Source of the DNA: Chamaea fasciata
Lineage: Eukaryota > Chordata > Aves > Passeriformes > Sylviidae
DNA: 64,000 nucleotides
NCBI GenBank assembly: GCA_029207755.1
Contig: JARCOQ010000005.1
Span: forward strand, 63,561,414 to 63,625,413
Reading direction: 5' to 3'
A model generated the notes under the pieces. That model was not told the DNA's origin. It was given only the letters and a program-made list of their open reading frames with translations, and did no database searches. Positions 48,415 through 61,669 of this stretch are shown here, one piece after another (position 1 is the stretch's first letter; every line of letters starts with the position of its first letter). Made by a program: the position numbers and the translations under genes.

Positions 48415-51400
48415 TCCAACTTACCAGTAAAACTGAATCAGAGAAAAACAACTGAAACTGAATTCTAACTCGGGCCAGGGATGTTTTTTTTAGCTTGAGT
48501 TGACCATGGATCTCTCCACATTTGAGAAGAGCAGGAAAATTGGAATCCCAGAATACCAGTGAATCAATCTCAACAGCCAAAAAACAATGCACTTTGCTGC
48601 ATGTTGCTGCATTCTGATGGGAAGTAAAAAAACCCGGCTTGTGGCTTACATGAAAGTGCAGCAAGAATCCAAAATCTATAGACTTCTAAAACCACCAGTA
48701 AGCCTCAGTTCTTCACCTGGGACATGAACTCCCCTCGGAGGCATATTTCTGTGCATGCACTCACTGTAGAAGACAGAATTGGGATTATCAGTTTTGTCCC
48801 TTCTCCAGTGGGGCTTGTACAAGTTCATTCCACTACTGCACTGATGAGACTGGTGCAGGCAATGAGGTCATGACTGCAGTTACCTTGGTCCTTCGAGGGT
48901 CTCTGGGGAATCATAGCCCTTTTCTCTAGGAATGCAGCTGCACACTTTCAACCGGCATTTATCTTACAAAGCAGTGTGTCTTGATCTGAAGTTCCGCACA
49001 ACAGGATTCCTCATAATGGACTTGACAAATCTGGGGCAGTGCACAGAAAATCTCCCTTCAAGGGAACAGGTTCAGGTGCACCGACACTGATTTTCACTCT
49101 TCAGCAGATGGAAGGCTATTTAGAGGTGCAACACTGAAGATGGCATTATTTGCAAGAGTTGCAGTCCAGAGTTTAAAGGAAAGGATCTGTCAAACAGAGA
49201 GGTTATGCTGGTAAGAAACTCCCAGACCACCACAACCCCATTTCATCAGGAGGAGTGAATGACCAGTGACCTTGAGCAGATACTTCTCTAATGGGGGTAA
49301 AGGCCATCGGGAAGAATTTTTGTGTCTGTGGAATGTGTCCAAGGAGAGATATGAGGTGTGTCTAAGGAAGGAATCTAAGACAAAACAAGAAAGTGTACAG
49401 CCATCCAAGCATCTAGAAAGAGGTAGCACTGGCTGACCTGACAGACTTGTTTGTGTGTGCATGGTGAAGAGGTGCTGCCAGGGATGGCTGAGCACATTCT
49501 CTCCCTGAGGATTTCTGGATGGGATTCTCAGACTGGGATCTATCTCCCTGTGAACTCATTGAAGCATATATCAGTTCTAGACTGTGTTGCCATGCTCAGT
49601 AGCTTGTGGGAGAGGAATAGTGTAAAGACGATCTTGCCACACTGGACTTAAGAGGTTACTCTGAGAAGTGGGGGCATGTCAGGATCTTCACTCCTCTGCT
49701 GCAATGGGGGAAATGTCCCAAGCGGGAATAGAGTCCTGGGGATAGGGGTGTATGACATAAAGAATAAAGCTAAGATGCTAAGATGACCATACTTCAACTT
49801 CTGATGAATGGCAAAAGGAGAAGAATGAACAGGCTCTTCCTTTTTTTTGTCCTGTCCTGCTGTTGTGCTCTCTAAGGCTGCTGAGATATTGCTAGCTCAC
49901 TGTGTTAGAGTCTGCTTGATAACTCTCCATGGAGTTAACAAGAGGAGTGAGAGCGCATATGGGAAAAGGCCGAGAGGCAATATGGAAAAATCTTGGAAGG
50001 AAAGCCAAGGACAAGCAGATACAGTCATGATGCTTTGGCTGGGACGTACACTGAATAATACTTCCGAGTTGACCATAAAGTCAAGATCCTGGCAGGGGGT
50101 GGATCTGGATGCTAACTCAGCATTTGTGTGCTATGAAGAGAATACCATGGGGACTTAGTCCATTTTCCTCATTGAAATGATCAGCTCAAGTGAATTAACT
50201 TGGTTTCCAACTCATCCAACCTTAATCATCCTCCTTTGAAGTTCTCCTTCCTCATTCATGCTGTAATTGTGCCCTATATAAAAAAATCCAATGTGTCTCA
50301 AAGGCAGCTGGAGTACAAACCACAGAAGGGACATGGAGGTCTTTTATCCAAGACAGACCTACACTGAAAATTAATCCTGGTTTTGGACACAGCAATAGCT
50401 CTCAGATTAGAGAGACAGAAGAAGGCAGTGTGGCTGGACTGTTAACTATGCCTCTGCTTGCTGCCCTTGAAAGGGACTGATTCAGGGGACTTTGTTCACC
50501 CAGACTAAAATAATTGTTGAGTTAGAGGGAGGTAGAAAACCTTGTTCTGATATTGCATAAGCACATCATGTAACTTAAACTGAGGGATCAGTTCAACTCT
50601 GTAACTCTGAGCAAGCATAACTGTAGTGAAATAAAATTGTTACAAGAAGGAGTGAGAAGGGGTTTAGAGACTGTCTTTTCTGTCATATCTCTTGGGAAGA
50701 AAATCTCAGTGAAAGCCACCAGTATTAATGAAAGCCAACTGGAACTTGATAGGAATTATTTTGCTATTTTGTCAGCGTTGGTTGGAACACAGGGGTTTAG
50801 GAAGATTTCCTTTGTAGAAGCACATCTAGGAACACTGTGCTCTCTCCTCTGGGCTGTGAGAGGCACAAGCCTTTGGGAATTTGTATTTCTCTTAGGATCT
50901 GGTTTGTATGCAGCTTTTCAGATTTTCATGGAAGACCAACAAACCCACATTACTGGCATCTGTTAGCTGAATGAGAACACACAAACCCAGACCCAAATCC
51001 TACCTACATGCCATGAAGGAACTAAATAGAAGGATAGAAGGGAAATTCAGGTTGCCTGGAATCACAGCTCCTCTTCTAAAAATTGCCCCCATAAACAAAT
51101 ACCTTATCACAGTGGGGTAAACTACCAAATCGCAAAGAATGGGCTTCAAGAAAGTCCTTCTCAGGTTATTAAACAGGTCCTATCAAAGAAATGGCAAATA
51201 AGAAAGTGGCCTTTGCTTTCCACAGTCACGATGGGTCTAGGGACTGGAGTGGTAAGGGGGCACGGTAAGTGGGGACCAGCAAAACATGTAGGGATCCCAG
51301 AGTATGGGGTGTGCTACAGTTGAGTCATTTCCTAACTGCATTTGCTGGTATTGCACTTGCCTCTGACCAGAGCATTTCAGTGCTTTTTATTGGAAGCACA

Positions 51401-54400
51401 CAAATATTCTCTCCCATTTGAAAGGAAGGAGAGGGAAGAGCTCAGCTGCAGCAAAGAATAGAGAAATCAGTGAGTGAGGGAGGGAGCTGCAAAGAAAAGA
51501 GCAGGTATAGTGCATGTCCGATGAGGTCCATCTGTTCCTCATTAACCAGATGTCTCCCACCCACCTCCTGAAGTGCCATTGACTGCGTATTGTCAGCTCA
51601 AGAAGGGGATAACAATGCCACCATGGTGCAGACATTCATGCACCAACAGGAGTCCTGCTATGCAGCCATCCCTCCCTCTACTACCCTTCCAGATTGGGTG
51701 CCAAGTCCCTCTTTTTCATAATCAACTTTTAAACAGTTACATCCTTATAAAGCTTTTTGCATTATAATTGCCATGTGTTTCATCCTGCTCTGAAAACGGC
51801 AAGTTATTTCAGCCCACTTTACCAGAATCAGTCCTTACTTCCTGTAAGTGTGTCACGACTTCCTGAAGCATTTAAAAGAGAGAAGTGAATCCTTGGTTTA
51901 AAAAGTGATTTCTGCTTGCCAAACTTCATCATTTTAAGAGTCAGCGAGTCCTTGGATTCACACCTGTATCCAAAGTACAGCAGTAGATTTATGGACAATT
52001 CAACCTACTAAAGATTATTTAGAAATGCAGGAAGAAGCATAAATTACTTTCTCTATGTTGTTAGCCAAGGATCATTTATAATAAGAGCCCATTGAATCAT
52101 CCTTACTCCAAGGGTGATCTGTGCAGTGGTCCATTTGTGGGCATGTCTACCCACACAGAAAAAGTCTGTCTTACTCTCTAGGCTGTATTCACAGCCTGTT
52201 CATGGCAAGTCTTCCTTTACCTCCATATTCCTGATGAAAGCAAAGCACCCTGTCCTCAACCCTCTAAATCATGCCACAGCACAGCTCATAAATTGTAGTG
52301 TGCAAATGAAGCATCTGCTGAGCTGCAGCCACAGATAATGTGATGCTTCCACCTATTTTCCTTCGTAAAAGCATGCAGGCTATGCTGTGCACTGGGCCCC
52401 TGACTCACGTAACAGCTAGAAAATAGCCTGTGTCTTGATCTTGTCACTTTGCTCCGAGCTCCTGCACACTGAACTTGGATAGCTGGAGGAGATCTGGGTG
52501 GGCATGTGTCCTCCAAAAGCAGCAGCTCTGAGCACTTGCCAGATGAGCAGCTGAAGGCCTCAAGAGCTTGTTGAGATAAATATCTGTACCTCTTTCTGAG
52601 TCATTGTACTTAGTGAGCCTGCAACGTTGCTAGAATAGCACTAGGTTTAAATGTCTGTTGTGCAGCTGGTGCTGAGCCTCGTGTTGATGTGAGACCTCTG
52701 CATGAGCTGCGCACTCTCCTTGGCGTCACGGTGTTATTACATTGCTGTAACAACAAGAGTAACTCCAGTGTGGATTCCTGCTCACTGTGAGGCAGGAGTC
52801 CTTCAAACATCAACAGCAGTTGGTCCTTTAACCCTGGTGGGTGATGACTGAGACTGCACACAGGGGCAGTGCGGTTGCTGAGCCCCATCCACATTGCAAA
52901 AAGCTGAACAAAGCCAGGTAAAAATGGAAAGGAATAAAGACAGACTGTTGGGGAGGACATTGTGTTTATTGTTTTTTCCTGATCTGTTTTTCCTGAGAGG
53001 TGATGGGTTCAGACATTATATGCAAATTTCATCTTTATCACAGGTGTGTTACATCTGGCAGTGACTATAAGTGAAAGTATAAGTTTATGCCTCATGATAG
53101 GTTTCTGTGAAAGGCTGTGCTTAAGCTACCTGGGGAAGTTCCGTGAGCCTGCAGGGAGAGGCAGCTGCAGCAGGAGGTCAAGTTCTCAGGAAGAAATGGT
53201 CGATAGAGCTCTTTGCCCCTCAAACATCCCTGGAGATGCCCAGTCAAGTGTAATGCTTTTGTCTCTCTTTACACTCCAGAGTCTAAAAGCACACTGGAAA
53301 CTCAGCAGCTGGATTCTGCAGCAGCAATCTGATTAGTGTCCAACAAATTTGGCTCCTAGCCAGGTTTGTGACAACCTGATCAATCAAATTCAGAAAATCC
53401 CTTTTTAGCTTCACAGCTGACATTGGGAAAGATCTGGGAACATGTCTGGGAATTGAAGGCACCTGCTGAACATGAATGAGAAAGAAAAAAACCCCACAGA
53501 CAGGCAGGTGGAGAAAGAAATGGAGGATGGTATGATGATTCCATGTGCTGGTGTTTGGAAGAAAGCAAGTCACCTAAGATGCCAAATTGTGTCCTTGCCT
53601 GCATCACATGGCAAACATGAGACTATGCTGTGATGGCAACTTAATGTGGATGCATTTCCACGTCTTGCTTTTGCAATAGGAAAACAACCTGAAAGTTTCT
53701 CCAGGTGAGTTACAATTGACATGGAAAGCCTGAGGAGAAAGCTGGGATCCAGCAAGACATGGGAAAACATTCCCAGAGTGCCTGTTGTTGCTGTTAAACA
53801 CCATCTGTCATGGTCTAATCCAGGAATTCAGTATTGGATTCTTTTTACATCACAAAGGCTAAATGAAATAATCTGTGTCCTAGCCTCATATGCATCATTG
53901 CTGAACATAAGAATTAGCAGTTCATCTTCACTTGTAGTAGCCATGGATTTGACCCAATATGTCAACTTCATGCCTTATTTTCCTGACACTGTCCTAGACT
54001 TAAACAGCATGGATTTTATTTTTCTTTTTCTTCTTTGCTCTTTTCTGCTTCTCACTCAAAGCATTGTAGAATTGGTTTGGTTTCTTTAATAAAACCTTTT
54101 TTAATGTGCCAAATAAGTCTGTAACTGGAGCAAGAACAATACCCCAGTGTTCTGTCTTTCCTCTTTGGTTCTTACAACCTCTGAGTATCAATCAGGCATT
54201 GCTTTGCAGAGAAGAAAAAGATAATAATGAAAGACTTAAAATTTTTCTGTTGAGGAAAGTAAGAGTTTGATTTCAGTTTCAGAGGGAATAACTGTTTTCC
54301 TGCCTCACTCACTGACTCTAATAGAGGACCAGCAAGACCTGATGTGGCTCCAGCAGAGACCTCCTATGTTCAAAGGATCTGTGAACTTGCAAGAAGTACC

Positions 54401-54606
54401 ATAGAGTTTGAATTGGCTCTAATATGTTACTGATTGCTATCCATGACATTTCCCTGGAGCTTTAGAGAACATCTGTGTACTTCATACTTGGGAAACAGTC
54501 AATATCCTTCAGTGGTGTGATAGGCAGTAGGGCCAGGTAAATAGCACTTTGGAAAGAAGGCTGAGTGATCTGATATGGACTTACAGCTTGGTGAAAAGCG
54601 AGTTCA

Positions 54607-54700
54607 GCTCTGCTGCAGTCTTTGTGTATACTTGGCCAACCACTTAACCTTCCCATGTCAGAAATTTTCCACTAATAGAATGGGCATGGGAGCATATTTT
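54607..54700 (+). repeat. Possible fossil MIR/L3-like repeat
   Basis: CTTGGCCAACCACTTAACCT, CCCATGTCAGAAATTTTCCA and CTAATAGAATGGGCATGGGA follow the order of the ancient GGCAAGTCACTTAACCT, CAGTTTCCCC, TGTAAAATGGG signature. Confidence 0.4.
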
Positions 54701-57700
54701 TGTGCTCCAGGGACATTGGGTGAGGGAAAGCATCAAGGAGTGAAAAACCATGTACTACCAGAGCTCTGAGCAGAGGACAGCAATCACATGCATAGGAAGC
54801 ACAAGTTGAAACCTCACCCAGCAGCATTGGTTTTGCTGATGAAAATTGGGACATTGTCTTCAGTAATTCATTTATTAGCCTTTGTTTACCTGACCAGTGA
54901 TGGCACTAGTGGGTTTGAAATGTCATCTTGATTGGCACCAGTAAAATTTACATACCATGATCTGCCACTCTCTGTTATGGAGGGGCCATGTGTGTCATGG
55001 AAAATAAATATATGTTGAGGGGTTTAAAAATATTATTGAGACTATTCTTACATTCCTTTTCTGTAAAAGTAAGCATCAGCTACTACTCAATTACACAGAC
55101 TTCACAGGAGGCCATAATGGTCCTTAAAAAAACCATAAAATAGTCTCTCTATGCATAAAAATGTCAACATTTTAAACTCATGCCATTCAAAGTGACTTCT
55201 GGAAGGAAGCTGTGGATTTCCAGCTTTCTCAGTGGTGTCTGAAGCAGGATGGTTGGTGTGGGGGTTAAAGGTGGCTCTGTGCTGTGTTCTGTTTTTCTGA
55301 TCACCAGACCAGAAGAGATTGGCTTAGTCTCTGATACAAGCTGGAGTACCTCAAGGCTGTTGTAACATATACCTGACCAAATCCTAACTGAAAACAAGGG
55401 ACCACTGTAGCAGGGACTCCTGGAATGTGATGTCTTTTAGTGTTCATTCTTCGGCCACATCCCCTTACTGAGGGAAAGCTTATGCATTTCTTGGCCATAT
55501 GGGAGTTCCTGATAACAGGAATTTAAACCACCAATGTTAGCACAGGGCAGGATCTGACTCCATGGAGTCAGGCAGCAATAAAATTACCTGAAATAGCATG
55601 ATGCTTTCTGTCTGAAAAAAAGAAGCCACTGCCTCAAGACTAGATCGTTTTGGGCCTTGGGCAGGTGTTGTTTTGGAAGGCAAAATCACAAATGTCACAG
55701 TGTCTGCTTAAACTAATAAATGAGAAAAAATGCACATTTTCCAGGGAAGAGATACTTCAGCCGTGAGAAGTAGTCTTAACCCAGTGCAGTAGAAGGCTAC
55801 ACAGCAAACTCTTCTCATCATTCCCCTGATGCACTCCTACAGGGCTCCAAGTGAACTCAAGAGATGGTATCTGAAGAACCCAGCATGACCTCAAAAAAAA
55901 CCTGTGTGACACAGCAGTACCTGATAGAACCAGTGCAAAATTCCCGTGATAACCTAACATGACCCACAAGACTGACCCTGTGACAACATTTGATTTATGG
56001 CAAATGACATGGATTTAATCATTCACTGGAGAATGCTGAATGACGCAGCACAGCGTTGCTCACTGTGGCTCTACTGAACTGGCACGCTCCGATTGGCTTT
56101 GGGAACACACCCATTGGGTGATTCATACAATTAAAGAGCTGCCAATCCTCCCAACACTAATGAAATGCATCTCTATTTTACTGGTAGCACTTTCTAGCAA
56201 CCCATTTAGGCTTTTCTGCTGCTCTCATCGCCCTAAGGTATGAGCACATCACAACTGATGGACAGCTGGTTTGCAGTTGAGGTTGAAAAGAAAACCTGGT
56301 TCCAAATAGGATGGAATTGAATAATTCATGAGTTTATAAGCAGCATACAAATATTCAGTCAGATGATTAATTGCTATAGTGACTTAGCATGGATTTGATG
56401 ATGTACCCTCACTTTGGGAGGGGGACACATTAATCTAGGAATGCTAAGAACTGTGTGTTCTAAGTAAACCAGTGTTACAAAATTATTGTAGTGTATAAAC
56501 TAGATCTCAAATGTGGTTTGAGATTTCCTGCAGACCATGAGAAAGACACTGTGGTTCTTCTCCACTGGAAGGAAAAGTAAAGACAGCTTTAAGGTGCACA
56601 GCAAACTGCCTACTAAGATCACTGATGTATGAGCATACTTCAGCTAGAGCAGGTGTATAGGGCTCAGTCCTCAAATTCATTCAAGTTGATTCAGCCCATT
56701 TAACAGAACAAAACAACAAAAAATTTTGCTTACATTCCATCTGACATTCCATATATAGGGGAAATCTTGGATGACGTTAATTAACATATGGACTCTGCTT
56801 AAGACTCTTTTCTCTTCCTCTGTCATTCTGGACCAAGTATGATCTAGACATGCTGGAAGATTTAGTCTGTCTAGGACAGCCAGAAGGGTCTGTCATGAAC
56901 TAAACTAGTTCAACAGTATTCTCTCAAACCTCACAACAGACCTAATTTTCCTATTAGAGCCTCAGTTTCCCTTACTTCCTTTGGTCTAACATCCATGAGG
57001 ATCCAGCTCACTTCCTTCCCTGCATGAAAATGAAATCTTCCCTCACCATAGGGTCTATGCTGATTCCCCACTCATTTTTTGCTGCTGTACAATTAAAAAA
57101 TGTATCTCCCTCATTCACTCTCCCCATCCTCCTAATCTAATGCCTTGGTGTTATCCTGATAACAGCATGTAGACATGTGAACTGATGTGCCTCCCATCTT
57201 GTCATCTTCTCTCACATATCCGACCCAGTTCCCAGGGTCTGATTTTGTACAACTATGAACATTTAGTCTTGAAAATTGATCACTGGCCCAGAGGCTAGAT
57301 GTTTGTTACCCGGAAAAAAAAAGATGACGTTACAGCTGTTCTTATTTTAGGTCCTGAAAAGGGCAGGAAGTCCTACTACATTAGCAGTGAAAGGATCAAG
57401 AGTGGCTCAAGAGGGTCTTGGCAGGTTCAAAAAGTCACAGCATTTGAAAGCATAGTCCAGATTTGATCACCTATCAACAATTTATCAATAGCTCAGTGAT
57501 TAAAAACAAAGCTCTTTCACTTCATTAAACACATTCAGTGCCATTTGCTCTACATTCCAAATGGCTGAACTGATGTTCCAGTGCAGCCTATTTTTAGTCT
57601 TTCTGATTAGTTCATTATTTAGGAAAAGCTACAGACTGTGTATCTGTTGCAGAGATCTAATTTTTCATGTGGATCCCAAGGAAGAGAAGAGCTTCATATA

Positions 57701-58998
57701 GGTCTTCAGAATTTATTTGAATGTGGGTTTTATCACTGTCCCTGCTGTGGTGCAGCTCAATGAAGTGATGAACATGGAGCTTTCCTCTCCTTAAGTCTTT
57801 TCCTTCATTTTTGTTTTGGGAAGAAGCCCTGTAATATATTATATTTTTTCTTTCCTGAGAAAACTAAGATGTAGATTGACAAAACTAGCAGTCTCAGTGA
57901 GAATTAAACAACATACTCAAAATAAGTGATCTCTTGGGTGTCTGAGTAAATCACCACCCCCAGATCAGATTTTGTTTATTTTGAGAACAAACTATTTCTT
58001 TGCTGGTAGGTCCTGCCGTTTTGTCATGAATCAAATGAACTTTCACTGGTAAGTGACAACTCTTGAGACAGAAGTGGCCGTGTATCCCCAGGGCAGATAC
58101 CACATGGGCAAAAGCATTTCAGCATTGCCTCTTCAGCAAGCTTCAGCCCCTCACATGAAAAGACAGGATCTGTAGGTCACATGGAGATTAGTCTCTGTGT
58201 CCTTCAGCCATGCCTGCTAAAACTGCAAAGGAGAAATCCAGCTGTGATGGCATCTTCTGGCTCACAATTTCTCAAACACTTGCACACATGTCTGGGCCAA
58301 GCTCCATTTCAGAACCCCAAATAATAAAATGCCCCTCCCATAGGAACACAATGAGATGGGACCGTTTATATCTTTCAGACCACTTGTGGTTTCCAAGCAT
58401 GGGGGAAAACCCCTCCAGTCGCTCAGGCATGCCTCTCTGGGGATACAGGAATTAGATTTGGACTGAGAACTGAGAGAGGCTCTTACTACAAGTCCCCATG
58501 GCACAATGGAATGTGACCTTGCATGGGTTTTGGAATCTGCACACCTGAGTAAGCGCTGCGTCCTGACAGTTCTCAGATGCACAGCTTACTTCCTGTGCAG
58601 GGCACCATGCTTGAGTAGCCATTAGAACTTGCAATACCTAAGCTTTGAGTTATTTGTGAATCTCCTGGCACTGCTTGGTGCTGGGCAGGCAAGTCCTGTT
58701 CTGTATTCTGCTCTGCCTGGAGAAGGAGATGAAGTCAGTTCTAAGTGTAATACCCTCTTAGTGATGTCAAAAGCAACAACACAGAAACAAATTCTACACA
58801 TTTGCTGCCTTCTGCTTTGCTGCCTTTCATATGTCATTTGTCATCTTAAAATGTCACTTCTTTGATGTAAGGACAACAGTTTTGTGCGTGCACAGTGTCT
58901 AGCATAAAGATGTTTCCACCCTATGTGAAGCATTTTTTCTGCAGCTGCAATGGCACAATGGCAATAAAAGGTAAAATTCTCAGAAAATCTCCACTGAA

Positions 58999-59050
58999 GA
59001 ACAGCAGCCAGAGAGGAGCATTAAGAACAGCAGCCAGAGAGGAGCATTAA
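58999..59050. repeat. Perfect 26-bp tandem duplication
   Basis: The unit GAACAGCAGCCAGAGAGGAG plus CATTAA occurs twice without a mismatch (58999-59024 and 59025-59050), implying a recent duplication. Confidence 0.95.
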
Positions 59051-61639
59051 GTGTTGGTTCCTCTGCTTTACCAAAGATAATCTAGCCAATCCGTGGGTTC
59101 TTTGCCACGAAAACTGTACCCAAAGACTTCAGAAGGAGGACAAATTCATGTGCTTCCAGCTGTGAGACCAGCAGAGAGCCTCAATGTATGAGGTGGCCAG
59201 GCCTGCCTTTCTTGGCATCACCAAGTCAAGTCTAAAATTTCATGCTCCAACTAGTTTGTTTTTTTCCTTTTCCAAACTTTACTGCATGGAACCAAAACCA
59301 TGGGTCACACTTTCCAAATTGTTGGAGGTCCAAGGCTGGTTGGTCTATGTGATTAATCCTGCCCACTCTTTCTATGTCTGAACCCTTTTTTCTCCCATGG
59401 ACTGCGGCAGGAAGGAGCAAGAGAGAGGGTTGTTAAGTGGTGGCAGATGTTGGCATCAGCAGGTGAAAATCCATCCCTTTCCATAATTCAGAGAAGGTGG
59501 ATGAGGAGGTCTGTCTCTCCAACCATCAGCTCCAGCTGGTACTCCTGCTTCTCTCAGCAATTCTACCTCTGAGTCCCAGGATTTCTTCTGACTCATCTTC
59601 CTCTTTCAGACCATGTATCTCAATTATCTCCTTCCAGCACTCACACTGCATTCCTGTTACCACCTTCCCTTGTCATGCTGTGGCCAAGTCCTGGGTCCTC
59701 TCTTGCCTAATGCTTCCTTCTGGCCAACTGTGCTTTCCAGCTGTCACAGACCCTTCCAGCCCCGAATGTCCCTCTGCTTCCAGCAAGCAGAGACGCTTTC
59801 ACAGTTGAGTCAGTTTATTCCCAGAAACAACCCATCCCTTCAGTTTCTGCAGAAGAATAAAAGTCCTCCCTGGTCCTGGTGCCTTTATATCATCACAATG
59901 CTCTTTCTCACAATCTTGCTTTGCTCTGAATACTTTCCCCCTCACTGTTCCTGTAAATGTGGGCCAAGCTGTAATGATGCAGCACACAGAAAAACACCTT
60001 TCTCCTGTGATCTTAGACAGCCCCTGGAATTATTTCCTAGAAAGCCATTCTTGGCCTTTCTGAGTTATGCTTTCCTGTGAACAGATGGACAGAGTGATGG
60101 ATGAAGAGGGGAAGAACAGAACAGTGATTGAGAAAGAGTTGTGCAATGATTAGGTGCTCACCTAAAATTTAGAAAAATTGTCAGTCCCATGCATTTTCTT
60201 GTGCTGTGCTGCTGTTTGCATTGCAGTTCACTTGGCAGGATAGACATATTATTTTCTCTTTTGCTTCCTTTCTCAACAGCAAAGCAGCTGCACTTCTCTG
60301 CTCTGCTCTTGGCAGTTGTTCCCTTTGAGACTATTGAGTACAGTTCCAATGGAATCCTCAGCTAAAGGACACTGTGCAATGTTGAGCTCCAATTATCTCC
60401 AGCAGTGAGCCTGTTCACAGCTGCTCTGTTGCCCCAAACCCTCACGTTATGAGAGACCCTATCATCCTCCCAGGCTTCCTCCCAAATTCTCCTATTGAAC
60501 TTTTTTGTGCATTTTCTCTTCCTTGAAAGAAATACATGGCTCCTACTTTTGGAGACATAAAGGCAACAAGGGAGATTAAAACAACTCAATGTCTGGAAGA
60601 CTTTGAGGCCTATCCCACTGTCCAATCCCTCCAAGCCTGGAAGATATGAAGAAACCTAAGCCTGGTTATTTCATGAGGGAACAGCTACATGTCTCCACTT
60701 CTGTTATTTCACAGGTCAACTTACAATTTCTCTCTGTGCTGCATACACTGAGATCATAGGGCTCCAGGCAGGCATTTTGAGGAATATCTGGGACAGAAGC
60801 TTCTACACCAAACTGTAGCATCCCCCATACCAAAAGCATGCACTGCAGTAGTGCTCTGAAGAAATTGGACAAGAAAGGAGCCTGGAGATAGCTATTCCTG
60901 GACCTTTCCTTGCTCCTGCCCAACTGCATTTCCACAGTGCGTTGGGGATCTCAGTCTCTCACTCAGCTGTTTCCACTGGACACCAGCCCCTCTTGCTGTC
61001 CCCAAAATACACTAAACCAGCTCTTCACCCTACTTACAGTATTTCTCCTGTCTGTGGCCTATTAGGAACTCCCAAACACAGGGAAACCATCCATCCTGTG
61101 GTCGTGAAATTCCGTAAACCTTAAAGTGGCTCAAACCTATTCCCTGAACTTGATTCCTTAGTCTCTGAATATTTGATTTCCATCTCCTCCCCCCTGCCTT
61201 CAGGCAGGATGACATTTTTTTCTGCTCAAGTCCTTTCAGGCACTACTGATCTTGAAACTCCCCAATTACAACCACTTTTCTTGCGACAGTGACACCTTAA
61301 GAGACAACAGCAGCTGCCTATAAAGGGCCTCTGCCATCTGTTTCATTCACTCCTCACTCAAAAATGAGCAAGAGAAAAATGTCTTCTTTCATGATTCTGC
61401 CACTGCCCTTCAAAAACCAATGACCCTCAGCCTAAGGAAGAGGGCAATGCTTGAATCTAAAATGAAGCAGCAGAAATTCTTGATGATTGGTCCCTTGAGA
61501 CCCTGTACTCTGAAGGCAGTTCTGGGGGGCATCTACATTTGGGAAAGACTCCTCATGGCTCTCTGAAAGGCAAAAGTCAAAATCAAACCACTTCATCTCA
61601 ACCACCAATCTTTCATACCAATCGTATCTGAAAGGAGAT

Positions 61640-61669
61640 GCACATGTGCACATGTGCACACATGCACAT
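61640..61669. repeat. Alternating purine-pyrimidine GCACATGTGC repeat
   Basis: GCACATGTGCACATGTGCAC followed by ACATGCACAT. It is self-complementary in overlapping decamers and prone to cruciform or Z-DNA structure. Confidence 0.85.
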
